Source: Zygnema cylindricum
Taxonomy: Eukaryota > Streptophyta > Zygnematophyceae > Zygnematales > Zygnemataceae
DNA length: 64,000 nt
NCBI GenBank assembly: GCA_037447655.1
Contig: JBBHKE010001263.1
Span: 31,152-95,151 of the forward strand
Direction: 5' to 3'
Part shown: positions 44,682 through 56,800 of the stretch, piece after piece
How positions within the stretch are numbered: position 1 is the stretch's first letter
Layout: each line of letters opens with the position of its first letter
Made by a program: the position numbers and the translations under genes
Notes under the pieces: model-generated
The model's database searches: none
What the model saw: only the letters and a program-made list of their open reading frames with translations
What the model was told of the DNA's origin: nothing

Positions 44682-45448
44682 GGGTGCGTCTTTGTGTGCT
44701 TAAGTAAGGGTTTTTTCTGTAGTTTTCCTATAAGACTTAGAGCCGTACCGCGTAAGTTTTAAACGTACGAAAGAACCGCAAATTTGTATAGTACAAATTT
44801 CGTCATCCTCGACCTTAGGATGTACACAAATTTGTAGTCTTGTGTTTTTCGACCCACTTCCACGACAACACACGTCATCTTCAACCTTAAGATTAAAACA
44901 AATGCGCGATATGTTTTAAAAGTAGGTATTTTCGATATACAAATAGGGACATATATTCGCACGTGCCGTAATTTTTGAAAAAAATTATACGATTTCCAAG
45001 GACAAAGAAAAGTATAAAATTCTCTATGTTTTGTCCGTTTGCGTTTGAAAACGACAAAGAGAAGTACATAATTGGTTTGGTTTTGTCCGTTTCGGTTTCT
45101 TTTTTTTGCAAGGGTCTCGAAATTCTGATGCCATTTCACGTTGACCGTAAAGGAGACGCGATAGCAAAGCCCATCTTCTTCAACCGTGAAATTGCACATG
45201 CTACAATGCGATACATCTACAATGTCACGGTAAGACATGCGACGACACAAGCAGTTCCAAAAATAGCGTGCGACAACACAGATTGTAGACGCTCACACTG
45301 TCACAGGTATTGTCGACGTATACAATCGTCACAGCGTAAGTCACGATTTCGTCCTTACAGACATATGGACACCAGAAATTTGGGTCCGCCGGATCTGTGC
45401 TAAAAACAAAGAAAATTCTCTAAGTTTGAAAGACATAGAGACGCACCC
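44682..45448. mobile_element. Harbinger-like TIR element, TAA duplication
   Basis: The terminal repeats GGGTGCGTCTTTGTGTGCTT at 44682 and the inverse ending GAGACGCACCC at 45448 are flanked by TAA on both sides (catTAA|GGG and CCC|TAAcat). A 3-bp TAA/TTA duplication is typical of PIF/Harbinger. The 767-bp interior has no transposase; the open frames inside show no domain. Confidence 0.75.
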
Positions 45449-46290
45449 TAACATAATGTTGATGGCAGTGTTTAAAACTTTAAAAAGTACAAAGAAAATT
45501 CGACAAACTACCAACAAATTTGCTACGACATAAAGCTTTGGAGATCCACACTATAGTACAATATTCTACAGCAAAAAACGAATTGTTATTTGCATAAAAT
45601 AAATGAAAAAATAAAAACTTTATTACAAAGAGTACGATGGAAAAACCATCAAAGTACAAAGGACAAAGCATTATTACTTTATTATTGCATGAAACAAATA
45701 GTGTTAATCACGTTATTTGGCTTCAAATTACTAAAGCCGAACTAAACATTATTTACAATTAAGGGTAACCTTCCATCCGACTAAAAAGTGGGGTTGATTA
45801 CTAGAGAAAGTACCTTTTCCGTACTAAGCCGTACTGTTTTTTTTTTTTTACAAAAGATGTTTACCAAAAATTTGTTAAGATTCTCGATACTTTTTGGCGA
45901 AAACTTGCGTCGTCCGATTTTTAAATTTTTGCGCAAACGCCTCTTCTATTTAGTACCTGGCGAGTCTCCTCCGATTGTCCTCAGGAGGACACTTTGCGCT
46001 TACTGGACGCGTGCATTAGCCCACTTGTAAAATTTAGAGTTGATCCACGACGGACGTGAAGTTTTAAACTTACATGTGGCAAATGGCGTGTACCTTTTGA
46101 CATCAAAGCCACGATGTTCGACGACAAAATCTTGGTTGTAGGACATTGTGTCACGCCTCTGCTGGTACAGCGATAATGTATGAACGTACAAATGGTACAT
46201 TTATAGACATGTGTACAAATCTTTATTTTGCATCGGTTTTCATGGCCGTTGGTACAATGACAAATACAAGAGAATTGAAATTGTACATTA

Positions 46291-46807
46291 CATCGCGAAT
46301 CGTAATTAGAGTAAATAACTCTAATTCGGTCGCCCTAATTTTCGACTCTATCACGTTAAATAATGTAAATGATTCTAATTTTTTCATTGTACTATTTAAG
46401 CCAAGGTTTAATTAGTGTTTAATTATTATAATATAGTGTCGTGCGAAATAGTGTGGTGTACGGTCGGTGTTTGACCTTGCAAAATTGTACTTTATCATCT
46501 AAAATAGTATTTTATTAACTAAAAAAGTACAAAAAATGATTTAATACAGGTCGATATCATGTAAGTGCATATTAAAAAATCGCGTAGTGCAAACGTCATA
46601 ATGTTGTAAATTTGTATGTTTTATTAGATTTTGTGCATTTGCCTAATTTAGTGTAGATATTTAGCGCGAATAAGTAGAGTTATTGGATAAATTATAGTAT
46701 TTTTTCTTGAAAAAGGGTTTATCACACAAATTATAATAAAAAATGTATTTACTTTTTTTCATTTTTGTACTCTAATTTTTTCTTTGTTCTAATTACGATC
46801 CGCGGTG
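46291..46807. mobile_element. Family C MITE, full length, 517 bp
   Basis: Ends TA|CATCGCGAATCGTAATTAG and CGATCCGCGGTG|TA. It lies inside the long Harbinger-like copy. The matching place in the short copy (50853-50875) is empty and has a single TA, so the target duplication is TA. Confidence 0.92.
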
Positions 46808-47419
46808 TACTATGACGCTACTAGATATTTTAATCGGCGTCCGCCCGTACAGATACGCAGTTGAGATTTTGTACTTTTCAAATATTTATTATTCCCTGCC
46901 TGCTCAACAGGATCCTATGTGGTACCAATTGCAATCCAACACGTAAGCATTTTTTGCCTCGTTGACACGATGTAACAGTAATAGCGGATCGAACTTGTTT
47001 ATAAAAGGGTATTTAGGAGTTATGATTATAGATTATTAAATTTGGTAGACGTTCGCGAAAGAATCACGCGATTTGGAGTTATTATTCAAAAGTTATAGCT
47101 ATGGGTGCACTTAGGTGGCAGTGTGGGGTCTAAATAACAGGTGGGTATCATTGAAACGGGTTAAGGGTCAAAATTAGTACCGAAATTTCGCGTGAACGTT
47201 TCATAAAGTTTTAATGAAACGTTCAGTATGCATGGTACTTCGTTTCGTACAATTTTTAGTACGAAACGTCACTTTCACTTAAGGGAATTTCGTAGGAAGT
47301 TTCACGTGCGAAATTTGTGACGCATGATCGTGCGAAGTCGCGTTTCGTTTGGCGCGCGCTTTTGCACGTAAATGTTACGTAGTGAAACGTAGCGTTTGAT
47401 TGGTTAATAAAGTGCTAAG

Positions 47420-47688
47420 TAGTTAGTAAGAGATTTCGCACGTTTTTGCATTGGTCAGTCCGAGTCCTTGCTGATCAATGATTGGCCCAGGTAAAAGCCT
47501 GTTCAAACGGAGCTTTGACTCTGGCCTGGCGAGTCCAGGGCGATGATGGATAAATGGAGAAGTGTAAGAGGAGAGTAGACATCTTTTCCTTTGGGGAAAG
47601 TTTGTGGAAATTCCGGCTGATCTTGGTCCTGAGCGATTAATACCAAATTGGAGAAAAGGCATTTTGCATTGAAATCTCTTACTAACTA
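47420..47688. mobile_element. Small TIR element nested in the long copy
   Basis: tagttagtaagagatttcgca at 47420 is inverted at 47668-47688 (ttgaaatctcttactaacta). This leaves a 269-bp unit with terminal repeats of about 18 bp. The superfamily is not clear. Confidence 0.6.
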
Positions 47689-48227
47689 AATAGTGTTTTA
47701 GTAGTTAAGAGATAGAATTATTAAGAGTGGAGAGTAGTGGAAAATACTTTAATAAGAAGGGTTGAGCCACGAGGGCAAGAGACCAAGCTAATGTTATGTG
47801 GACAGAAGCTTCTTCTAATTTAAAGTTTATCCTTATGTGAGTGTTGTCAAATGTGGATGTGTGTTTTCCAATGTGTGGAATGTGTGGTTGGAATTGTTTG
47901 TAGTAATGGGATTTTCTGAGAGGTAGGAGATCCTGTTACACACGACCTGACGGAAAAGGTGTTACAAATATTATTGCCAGTAAACGTGACTGTACGATTA
48001 TTGGGAACGCCCGATAGAAGGTTACCTTAACACACACATCGTTGATTTTGTTTCACATTTCCATAGTTGTAGGCTATATAGTCTGTGTCCACATAGTCGG
48101 CGTATCAACATAGGAGAGGTTCGTGTAATTTCCCCTAGTCTTGCTATGAATCAAGTCAGAGTGCACTTTCTCGAGTTGACGTGTTATTTGACACTTTATG
48201 TAGTTATGAAACAGCTACTGTGTAGTA

Positions 48228-48844
48228 CACCGCGAATCGTAATTAAAGTAAAGAAAAAATTAGAGTAAAAAAACAAAAAAAAACAATTTCAGTTATGAAC
48301 ACTAATTTGTGTGACAAAACTTTTTCACGGAGGAAGTCTACTCTAATTAATTTAAGTACCCTATATTGGGTTATGTCGGCAATAACTATCTGCGCTGTAA
48401 TTATGAACACTAAATAACGTAGATGTACAAAATTTGGTATTTCGTATAGTTTGACGTCATTATGATGTTAGTACTATTTGTCGCGTTGAATGTCAGTTAA
48501 TGTTCACACTGACGACGATATTGTCGACGGACCAGAGTTATGCGAACGACTTTTTTTCGATGTGATTGATTTTTTTGTTTAGTGCGATTTCACGTGCGAG
48601 TGTGATTCTATTAAATCATTATTTGTATATTTTTACTTATAAAAGTACAACTTTGCACGGTCGGACGTCGTGTGTACTCCACACTATTTAAAACGAACCT
48701 ATATAATATTTATTTACGCTAATTAAACCTTACCTTAAATAGTATAGTAAAAAATTATAATCATTTACTCTATTTAAGGTGATAGAGTCAAACTTTAGGG
48801 GGACCAAATTAGCGTTATTTACTCTAATTACGATCCACGTTGTG
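48228..48844. mobile_element. Family C MITE, inverted orientation
   Basis: It starts TA|CACCGCGAATCGTAATTAAAG and ends CGATCCACGTTGTG. The interior is the reverse complement of the family C copies at 46291 and 49054. Confidence 0.8.
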
Positions 48845-48849
48845 CAGTA

Positions 48850-49046
48850 CACCGCCAATTGCTATTAGAGTCAAGGATTAAATAGTGTCAAAAAAAATGA
48901 GCGTTTTTGAGTCTAATTATCTGCCTCAGACGTGGCAGATTATGGTCCACGTAATTAAATAGCTTTATTAATTATATTTCAGGTTTTGGGGTCAAAATTT
49001 AGGGGCACCGAATTAGCGTTATATACTCTAATAGCGATTGGCGGTG
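48850..49046. mobile_element. CACCG-type MITE, 197 bp
   Basis: Ends TA|CACCGCCAATTGCTATTAGAG and GCGATTGGCGGTG|TA. The inner sequence (acgtggcagattatggtccacgt) is self-complementary and shared with family F. Confidence 0.85.
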
Positions 49047-49053
49047 TATTGTA

Positions 49054-50091
49054 CACCGCGAATCGTAATTAGAGTAAATCACTCTAATTTTGTCGCCCGA
49101 AATTTCGACTCTATTACATGAAATAGAGTAGATGACTCTAATTTTTTCATTACTCTTTTTAAGGTAAAGTTTTACTAGCGTTTTTAATTCTAATATAGGT
49201 TCGTTGAAAATAGTGTGGAGTACGAACGGTGTCAAGCCGTGCAATATTGTACTCTATTAAGTAAAAAGTACAAATAATGATTTAATATAGGTCGTTGTCA
49301 TGTAACTGCGTTTTAACAAACCGCGTAATGCCAACGTCATAATGACTATAACCTGTACGTTTTGCCAAATTATGCACGACTACCTTATCTACAGTAAAGG
49401 ATATTAGCGTGCCAAATTAGAGTACTTAAATAAATTAGAGTAAACTTCATAGTTGAAACAACTCTATCACGTAAACTACACCGCGCATCGTTATTATTGT
49501 CAAAGTCACTAATTTGGGCTCTTCAAATTTTGATTTTTTTCCTCAAATAGGATAGATGATTTTAATTTTTCCTTGACGTTAATTGAGGTACCGTACAAAA
49601 TAGCGTAAAGAACTAAAGTTCAATAAGATCTAAATAGCGTGGTGTACGGTCGATGTCAGACCGTACATAAATGTACCTTTTCAAGTGAAAATTTTACAAA
49701 AAATGAATTAAATCGGACGCATACGCATAAGAACGTGCGCTAAAAAATCGGGATTGATCTGACACGTAAATTAGTCTGACATGTAGGGATATTTAAATTT
49801 CACTACGGTGTTCGTTTTTTTTATTTTGTACGGATACATATAATAATGTATATAATTGTATAGAAAATTTTCCAATTTTGCTGTTCCAAATTAGCGTTAA
49901 CACTGAAATTATAATAAACCCTTTTTTTTTAATTTTCAAATTCTTGATTAGCGTCAATGATGGTATATTTACTTACACACTATTTAAACTTTAACACTAA
50001 TAACGATGCGCGGTGTAGCGTTAATTACTCTATTTTTTTTTTTAGTTTTTGTACTCTAATTTTTTCATTACACATATTACGATTCGCGGTG
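49054..50091. mobile_element. Family C MITE split by a nested element
   Basis: The left part 49054-49476 and right part 50018-50091 match the ends of the intact copy at 46291 and end GATTCGCGGTG|TA. The break holds a complete family D element. Confidence 0.88.
49479..50015. mobile_element. Family D MITE nested in family C, 537 bp
   Basis: CACCGCGCATCGTTATTATTG ... CGATGCGCGGTG is inserted with TA on both sides. The uninterrupted C copy near 16795 (cacaaattagcgttcattac) shows the pre-insertion site with one TA. Confidence 0.92.
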
Positions 50092-50292
50092 TAGCAGCTA
50101 GCGTACGGACTTGAACATTCCGTACATAGAGTTATCTTCGGACTTTCCGAAATAATTGCAGCTTACAATAATTAGAATTATACCTACATTGGCGTAGAAA
50201 AATAATTGTATTATCAGCCCTATATCACGGTCTTGAGTCATAGGGCGCCTATATAATGTTACTCACACTAGACAGTTAATCGTTATGACTTA

Positions 50293-51086
50293 GGGTAAAC
50301 TTCCATCAGGCGAAAAGTGGGGTTGTTTACTGGAGAAAGTACCGTTCCGTACTAGGCCGTACTGTTTTTTTTTTTTTTTTCAAAAGATGTTTACTAAAAA
50401 TTCGTTGAGATTCTCCAGACTTCTTGGAGAGAACTACCACCGTCCGATTTTCAATTTTCGACGCAAACGCTTCTTGTTTCCAGTACGTAGCTAGTCTCCT
50501 CCAACTGTCCTCGGGAGGAGAGTTTGTGATTACTGGACGCGTGTTTTGGTCCACTTGTAAAGTCAGAGTCGATCCAGGACAGACGTGAAGTAATAAACTT
50601 ACATGTGGCAATTGGAGTGTACCGTGTGACATGAAAGCCAGCCTGTTCGACGACAAAAAAATCTTGGTTGTATGGTCGACAAAAAAAAAAACTTTGTTTG
50701 TAGGACATCCTGTGACGTCTCCTTCATAAATGTGCGATACAGCGATTTACGTACAAATGGTACATCCTTGGACATTTGTACAAACTTTAATTTTGCGACG
50801 GTTTTCGTGGACGTTGATACCACAACAACCGTAAGAACGTTCAGATTGTACATTAGCGTGACGCTACTAGATATTTTAATCGGCGTCCGCCCGTACACAT
50901 ACGCAGCTGCGATTTTGTCCTTTTGGAAATGATAATTATTTCTGGGCGGCTCAAAAGGTCCTACGTGGTACCAATCGCAATCTAACACCTCATTCACTGG
51001 CACGACCTGATGGAAGGGTGCTACAAATTTTACTCCCAGTAAACGTGTTCGTACGATTACTGGGAACGCCTGATGGAAGGTTACCC
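50293..51086. mobile_element. Harbinger-like TIR element, short copy
   Basis: GGGTAAACTTCCATCAGGCG at 50293 and GCCTGATGGAAGGTTACCC ending at 51086 are flanked by TTA on both sides. It is 794 bp and has no transposase. Confidence 0.85.
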
Positions 51087-51090
51087 TTAT

Positions 51091-51277
51091 TATTGTTAAA
51101 GTTTCTTTCGCCAATTAAAACATCGTTTTCCCCGTGCACACTTGTCGGATTGTCAATCGGAGACTGCCAATAAGAATATGAGAATCTTGCCATCTAATCG
51201 TAACCATCGAATTGACAATCCGACAAGTGTGCATTTAAGTGGCAAAAAAAACTCAGCACTAATAACAGTTAGCGGTG
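51091..51277. mobile_element. Family B MITE, left end lost
   Basis: The interior matches family B (cgccaattaaaacatcgttt, gagaatcttgcc) and the right end is GTTAGCGGTG|TA. It abuts the end of the Harbinger-like copy, which may have removed its left terminus. Confidence 0.75.
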
Positions 51278-51454
51278 TACTAGCCGTTCACGATGTGCTG
51301 CACTCTAGTCCGTTCACTCAATCACCTTGATTCGTGGTCCAAAGTCTAAAACGTTTTGTACTTTTGTAAGATGCGATTCGAATCCCCTAAATGTCAAATT
51401 TGGTCAAAGCTTCATTGGGAGGCTTATCCAATTGTACGGCGAGCATTGCAGTAC

Positions 51455-52003
51455 ACCGTCAATCGCTATTAGAGTAAAGGAATAAATAGCGTAAAAAAAA
51501 AATTAGTGTTATTAACACTAATCGGGAATTTTATGTTTTTTGAAAAAAAAATATATATACTAATTAATCCCTAACTGTAATTTGGGTTGTCCTGAATAAT
51601 AAATACCCGCCCTTTCAATGTCTACATTAATATGTGTATTCGTACAAAATCTGACAATTCGTACGCCGTCGCGCTGTTCACACGGTCGACGGACGAACAT
51701 ATGAGAACGTGATTTTTGTCGACGAGTTTTTATCTCTTTCTTCCAGTGCACATTCACATGTCTGCGCAATAATGTTAAGTGTCTTTTTATGCCTTTGTAA
51801 TTTAAAAAGTACCATTTGGTACGACAATATCCTGTCCATACGCCACACTATTTCCATTGAAGTGTACTTCTATTATTAACGCTAATTGAAAAAACCCTAT
51901 TTAGAGTAATGGATAAAATAGAATTATGGATTGTATTTCGGATTTTTTTTTTTTTTAAAGGGCACCGAATTGGCGTTATATACTCTAATAGCGATTGACG
52001 GTG
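51455..52003. mobile_element. CACCG-type MITE (family H), 549 bp
   Basis: Ends TA|CACCGTCAATCGCTATTAGAG and GCGATTGACGGTG|TA. It is related to the element at 8488. Its left 233 bp are present again in inverted orientation immediately to the right. Confidence 0.88.
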
Positions 52004-52009
52004 TACTGG

Positions 52010-52248
52010 ACCGTGTGAACAGCGCGACGACGTACGAATTGTCAGATTTTGTACGAACTAGCATATTACTGTAGATATCGAAAGGGCGGGTATTTATTAT
52101 TCAGGACAACCCAAATTAGTGAATTACAGTTAGGGATTAATTAGTATATATCTTTTAAAAAAAAAAAAAAAAAATCCCGATTAGTGTTAATAACACTAAT
52201 TTTTTTTTTACGCTATTTATTCCTTTACTCTAATAGCGATTGACGGTG
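52010..52248. mobile_element. Inverted partial copy of family H
   Basis: This is the reverse complement of about 51455-51687, ending GCGATTGACGGTG at 52248. Together the two units make a large imperfect palindrome with arms of about 235 bp and a 320-bp spacer. Confidence 0.88.
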
Positions 52249-52255
52249 CACTGTA

Positions 52256-52453
52256 CACCTTGAATCGTTATTAGCCTTATGTACTCTATATCGGCGCCCC
52301 AAAATTTTGACATTGATACCTTAAGTAGAATAAATTATACAATTTAAGGACGTGGACCATAATCTGCCACGTCTCCATTACTAAATTAGTATCTTTGACA
52401 CTAATTAATTTTTGACACTAATAATTTCTTTAGTCTAATAACGATTCACGGTG
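52256..52453. mobile_element. CACCG-type MITE (family F), 198 bp
   Basis: Ends TA|CACCTTGAATCGTTATTAGCC and CGATTCACGGTG|TA. Second copy of family F after 43089. Confidence 0.88.
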
Positions 52454-52458
52454 TACTA

Positions 52459-52674
52459 CACCGCCAATCGCTATTAGCATGTACGTTTGATTAGCGTATA
52501 CTATTATTTAGCGTGGTGTACGCTAATTGGGAATTTGGAAATTTTGGAAGAAATCGATTACTCTAATTAGGAATTAGTGTTTTTTTAAATAGTGTTGATA
52601 ATTATATTTGAGAATAAGAACAAAAAAAAGCGGGACGGGATTAGCGTACACAACGCTAATAGCGATTGGCGGTG
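52459..52674. mobile_element. CACCG-type MITE (family G), 216 bp
   Basis: Ends TA|CACCGCCAATCGCTATTAGCA and GCGATTGGCGGTG|TA. It follows family F at once, continuing the head-to-tail series from 51455. Confidence 0.85.
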
Positions 52675-53333
52675 TAGCTGTAGTATTTTGGAAGCGTGCC
52701 CATAGTGTAGTGTCAGTAAACACGCTGGCGTTTACGTGTTCCAATTTGGGTGGTACAGTACCACTTAGGTTAAGATCGGATGCTAATAATCGTCAAAGAT
52801 TTTACAAATGGGCCAATTGTAATGTAAAAATCTAAAAATCTTCATTTGCGTACTATGTACTTGCATGTACTTGTGTCCAGACATATTTATGCGCGTATAA
52901 TTCATGACATCTGTCTTTGATTTTCTGTACTGATACCGTATGTCTTTCGTACCTTTTTTAGATTTTTGAACAATTTTCTAGCTTCACGCTTTTCGTACAT
53001 TTCGTACAGTTAAAAGTACAAAATTTGCGAAATATACGAAACAAGCAAATACTACGTAGTTTTCGGGAAAAAGTCGAAATCCGTACAAATTGGACAACTA
53101 TGGTACCAGGTCCTTGTACCAAATCATTACAGTTTGCGCGGGAAACCAGGAAGCTGGAAGGATGGCAGAAAGAGCGCGACAACGAATTATATTCTGCAAT
53201 GATTTTCGGGTTGGATTTTGGTGGACTCGTGTCTACCTTTTCCGGAGGCACATTTTTAGTAAAACGTGGGAAAATAAACGGCATTAATTGTGACACGTGT
53301 TTTTTTCATCGACGTGTTGCGATCCTACACATT
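52675..53333. other. Intergenic, no feature seen
   Basis: Several overlapping open frames of 65-112 codons have no recognisable domain. GTAC sites are frequent. Confidence 0.3.
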
Positions 53334-53365
53334 CTGTAATTGACTAGGTGGGTAGTCAATTACAG
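53334..53365. repeat. 13-bp perfect hairpin
   Basis: ctgtaattgacta pairs exactly with tagtcaattacag around the 6-nt loop ggtggg. It is isolated and of unknown role. Confidence 0.85.
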
Positions 53366-53590
53366 GACCGGATATAACCCAAGGATAATCCAACGGTCAA
53401 TGTTATCTCCCGCACACTTGGAGAATGTTAGTAAGGTCCTCTGTTATATATTTTGCGAATAAAAACAAAGTAAACAGTACGATGAAGTACGAAGGAGTAC
53501 GAATTTCTGTAAACAACCTCACTATTGGTCAAAGTTCAATTCCTAAAATTCCTCATTGAACCTCATTCGAGTTCATCAGTGAGCATAGTA

Positions 53591-53804
53591 ACCCTGTATC
53601 ACTATTAATGTTAATAATTTTTTCGTCCCTTAAAACATCTTTTTCCGTACACACTTGTCCGATTTTCAGTTTGAGACCGTCAATCGGAAACTTAGAATCT
53701 TGCCTTTCAATCGCAACCGTCAGATCTAAAATCGGACACACGTGTACGGATAAAAGATGTTTTAAGCGGCGGAAAAACATTAACATCAATAGTGATTCAC
53801 GGTG
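53591..53804. mobile_element. Family B MITE, full length
   Basis: About 214 bp. The long inner arms (taaaacatctttttccgtac / gtacggataaaagatgtttta) and the right end GTGATTCACGGTG|TA are well kept. Confidence 0.85.
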
Positions 53805-56800
53805 TACTCAGTTCGGTTCAGTTTTGGCCAATTGAGCCAAAGGCTTCAAACCGGGTTTGGGAATCTCGAACCAAAATATAATGTTGGATTTCAACAAACT
53901 GAAACACCTCTAAAAGACCTAATATTATTCTAAGGGAAAAACTCATTGGCTCATAAAGCGCCCGTTTCATGGTGGGCCGAATGTAGAACACACGTCACTA
54001 TTATGGCCATGCGCAATTCATTTCCTGGCCATCACAAAAGAGACAAATTCATGGAAGAAAAAATGTAAGTAAATCGTTCTTTCCAGCTGTCCAACAAGCC
54101 CCTTATTACTTTTTGTGATCAATTCCTAAATTCGACGATTCAATTTCCTTTTTGAGATGGCTTAAAAAGTTTCATAATAGTTTATTGAGCAATTTTGGTG
54201 TATCTTGTTTTTATGTTATTACACAATTTACAGGCACAACGACAGAACAGGTCCATCAATTTTTCCGCCGAATATTGAGCAATGAAACTGAGATATTGTT
54301 GCCATGGTACATGAGACCATAGCATTGCCATTGGTGAACGCGGAGGTGGTATGGTAGAGGGTAGAGGAGGATATCTATGAGGTCCTACGGATTTTGAAGG
54401 AATTGAACATTCAAACTTCGATTCTGAGACGAAAAGTGTTCTAGTACGGGGCCGAGGTCAAAGCCGATTCAAAAGGAGAAAAGCCCTGCTAAGATTGGGA
54501 ATGTTGGCTCCCATCTCAAACCTCACACTTGCAATCCAACTTAGACTCCCTACTCCCTATTGAACGATATTGAGGCCTACTGATTTCCGTCTTGGGCGAG
54601 GAGGAGCACATCTCAAAATCCCAGGGGTACGTCATAACAATGCGTGATTTTGGAACGGGACATGCTTGTTCCTGTATCCATCGTGGGCGATAGGTGTCTA
54701 TTGTTGTCCTATCCCCACAAGGAGGAGGATAATTAGTGTAGAGCGACATTTTGGAGAAATTCTCCACACCACGAAGGCCATAGAGGGAGGAACCATGGCC
54801 GGTTGGGTCCGTCTAAAGGAGATAGCCCAAGTGTCGGCTAAGTAACAGGCAAGCTCTTAGAGGAGGTTTTTCACTCAAGGTCTTTAGGAAGAGAACCAAG
54901 CTGAGTGCAGGGATTAACTTTTGCAAAAGAGGTTGTCGTTATGGACTAGAGGAATTGGACAATATGATCGAGGAAGTGTTGGAGCGAGACGAGGTGTCAA
55001 GTGATAGTACAGATTTTTATTTTTATTTTACTTTTCAACAACAGTTGATTTGCATTGATTCACTACAATTCTTGTACTTGTGGATTTGTTCATCAAGAGA
55101 CTCACTGTGGCTCTAGGTACGAGACGGAAGTCATTATAGAGAAACGCTCATTAAAGACAAAGCTAGATATTAACAATGTGTGGACCTAAGGATAAATCGT
55201 GATTAATCAAGGTAACATATACGTAGATATTTACCAAACAAAACCCATATCCACCCAAATCTTCACCTTACTCTCGATTGTCCTGAAATATTGCCTAAAA
55301 TATCGCCAAAATAGTAGTAACGGCACAAAGTCAAATATTCTGAACATATTCATTGTGATAAGCACCACTACTGAATCCTATATAAGGTTCGGCACATAAA
55401 TATTTTTTGTTTTTATGATTGTAGCAAACATGGTGATTTAAGCATATCCTATCAAAAAGGTGAGAAACACACAATTTTCCAGCTTTGCTGAATTGTTCAT
55501 CTCAAGATTAAAAATAAAATAAAATGTTCCTCAATATTGTCGACGACAATTCTCCAAAACTATCTTTTGATTTGAAGCTAAAACACCTGCTTGCTCGAAA
55601 ATAAGTTATGGCTCCCGTGAGTTGACAAGACTGAATTAAAAAAAGCGCGATGGTTCAGAAATCCAAAAAATGAAGAAAGTGATTATGACCATTAAAATGA
55701 AAAGAGAAGAAATATATGCCATTTCACCTCTTTGCTTTCGGATTCCACGAATTTCACAGGAAGTCAAAAAAAAAGAAAGAAAGGGTGAACTGAACTGTGA
55801 ATACCGAAAAAAAAAAACACGAAAGAATAAAAAAGCAAGGCAAAGTACTAGAAAATAAAATACATTTTTATAAATAGAAAGACCATAGACATTTTTCACT
55901 TACTGTTTCTGTATAAAGCTTCTCTCTCTTGGTAACAAAAATCCGATTTAGAAACTTAACCACAACGCTTATTTACTCACCTATTTTATAATACAAACTC
56001 TACATTCTCTAGAAAGAAGAAACCTTTTGACTTCCATCCGGATCTCTTTAATTCTCCCTGTATTGTACAGAAACACAAGACTTGGAAAAGAAGAAAGAAT
56101 TTATAAAGTACTTTCTTATTTCCTTTCTCACTTTTGTAGACGAGCAGCCTTCACTTCCAAACACAACTCATTTATGAAACCTCACATGGAGTTTGTTGTC
56201 ATATTTGCTGGAAAAAAAAATCGGCTTTCAATCGCAAACGTCAACATGATGTCAAACATAGTATGTTAATAAGTCAAAGTGACCTCTTCTTTTTCTCATG
56301 AAAAAGACATCAAAACTGATGTGAAATTTGTTCGCAAACGCCAAGAGTACATGTCACTTGCTATGTCGGCGTCGATGTCAAGCCTAATGCGTCAATATAA
56401 ATGCATTGAAATATGGTTCCAAAATGTCAATTTCTATGTTGATGTCGAATCTCAAATGTAAATGTCAATCTAACAATATGCATTGTCGTTCACAAATGTC
56501 AATGGAAAAGGTGCAATGATATTTGAAATTCAAATGTCAATCCCAATAAAAAATCATACATAAATAATACAAAGTATTCGGATAATGAAGAAACACCAAC
56601 GACGTCAACATCTACACACACACGATGTTGAATTCCCAAGCGTCAATTTATCATCCCCGTGAGAGTATATCCTTCACCATTAGGGGAACCAATGTCAAAT
56701 GTCAAATGTCGAATGTTGAAAATTCAATGTTGAATATTGAAAGTGGACTATCCAATGTTGAAAGTCGAATGTTCAATGTTCAACATTAAAAGCTGAATGC

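Larger units (their letters stand above)
45763..48027. mobile_element. Harbinger-like TIR element, long copy
   Basis: It begins GGGTAACCTTCCATC and ends with the inverse (cgatagaaggttacc), close to TTA/TAA on each side. It shares about 700 bp with the shorter copy at 50293-51086 (for example aaagtggggttg, aaaagatgtttac, ctcctccgattgtcct, atattttaatcggcgtccgc). It also carries a family C MITE at 46291-46807 and about 950 bp of extra sequence. Confidence 0.75.

Noticed and set aside
44759-45250. 163-codon frame inside the Harbinger-like element
   Set aside because: No transposase motif; overlapping frames on both strands are equally open.
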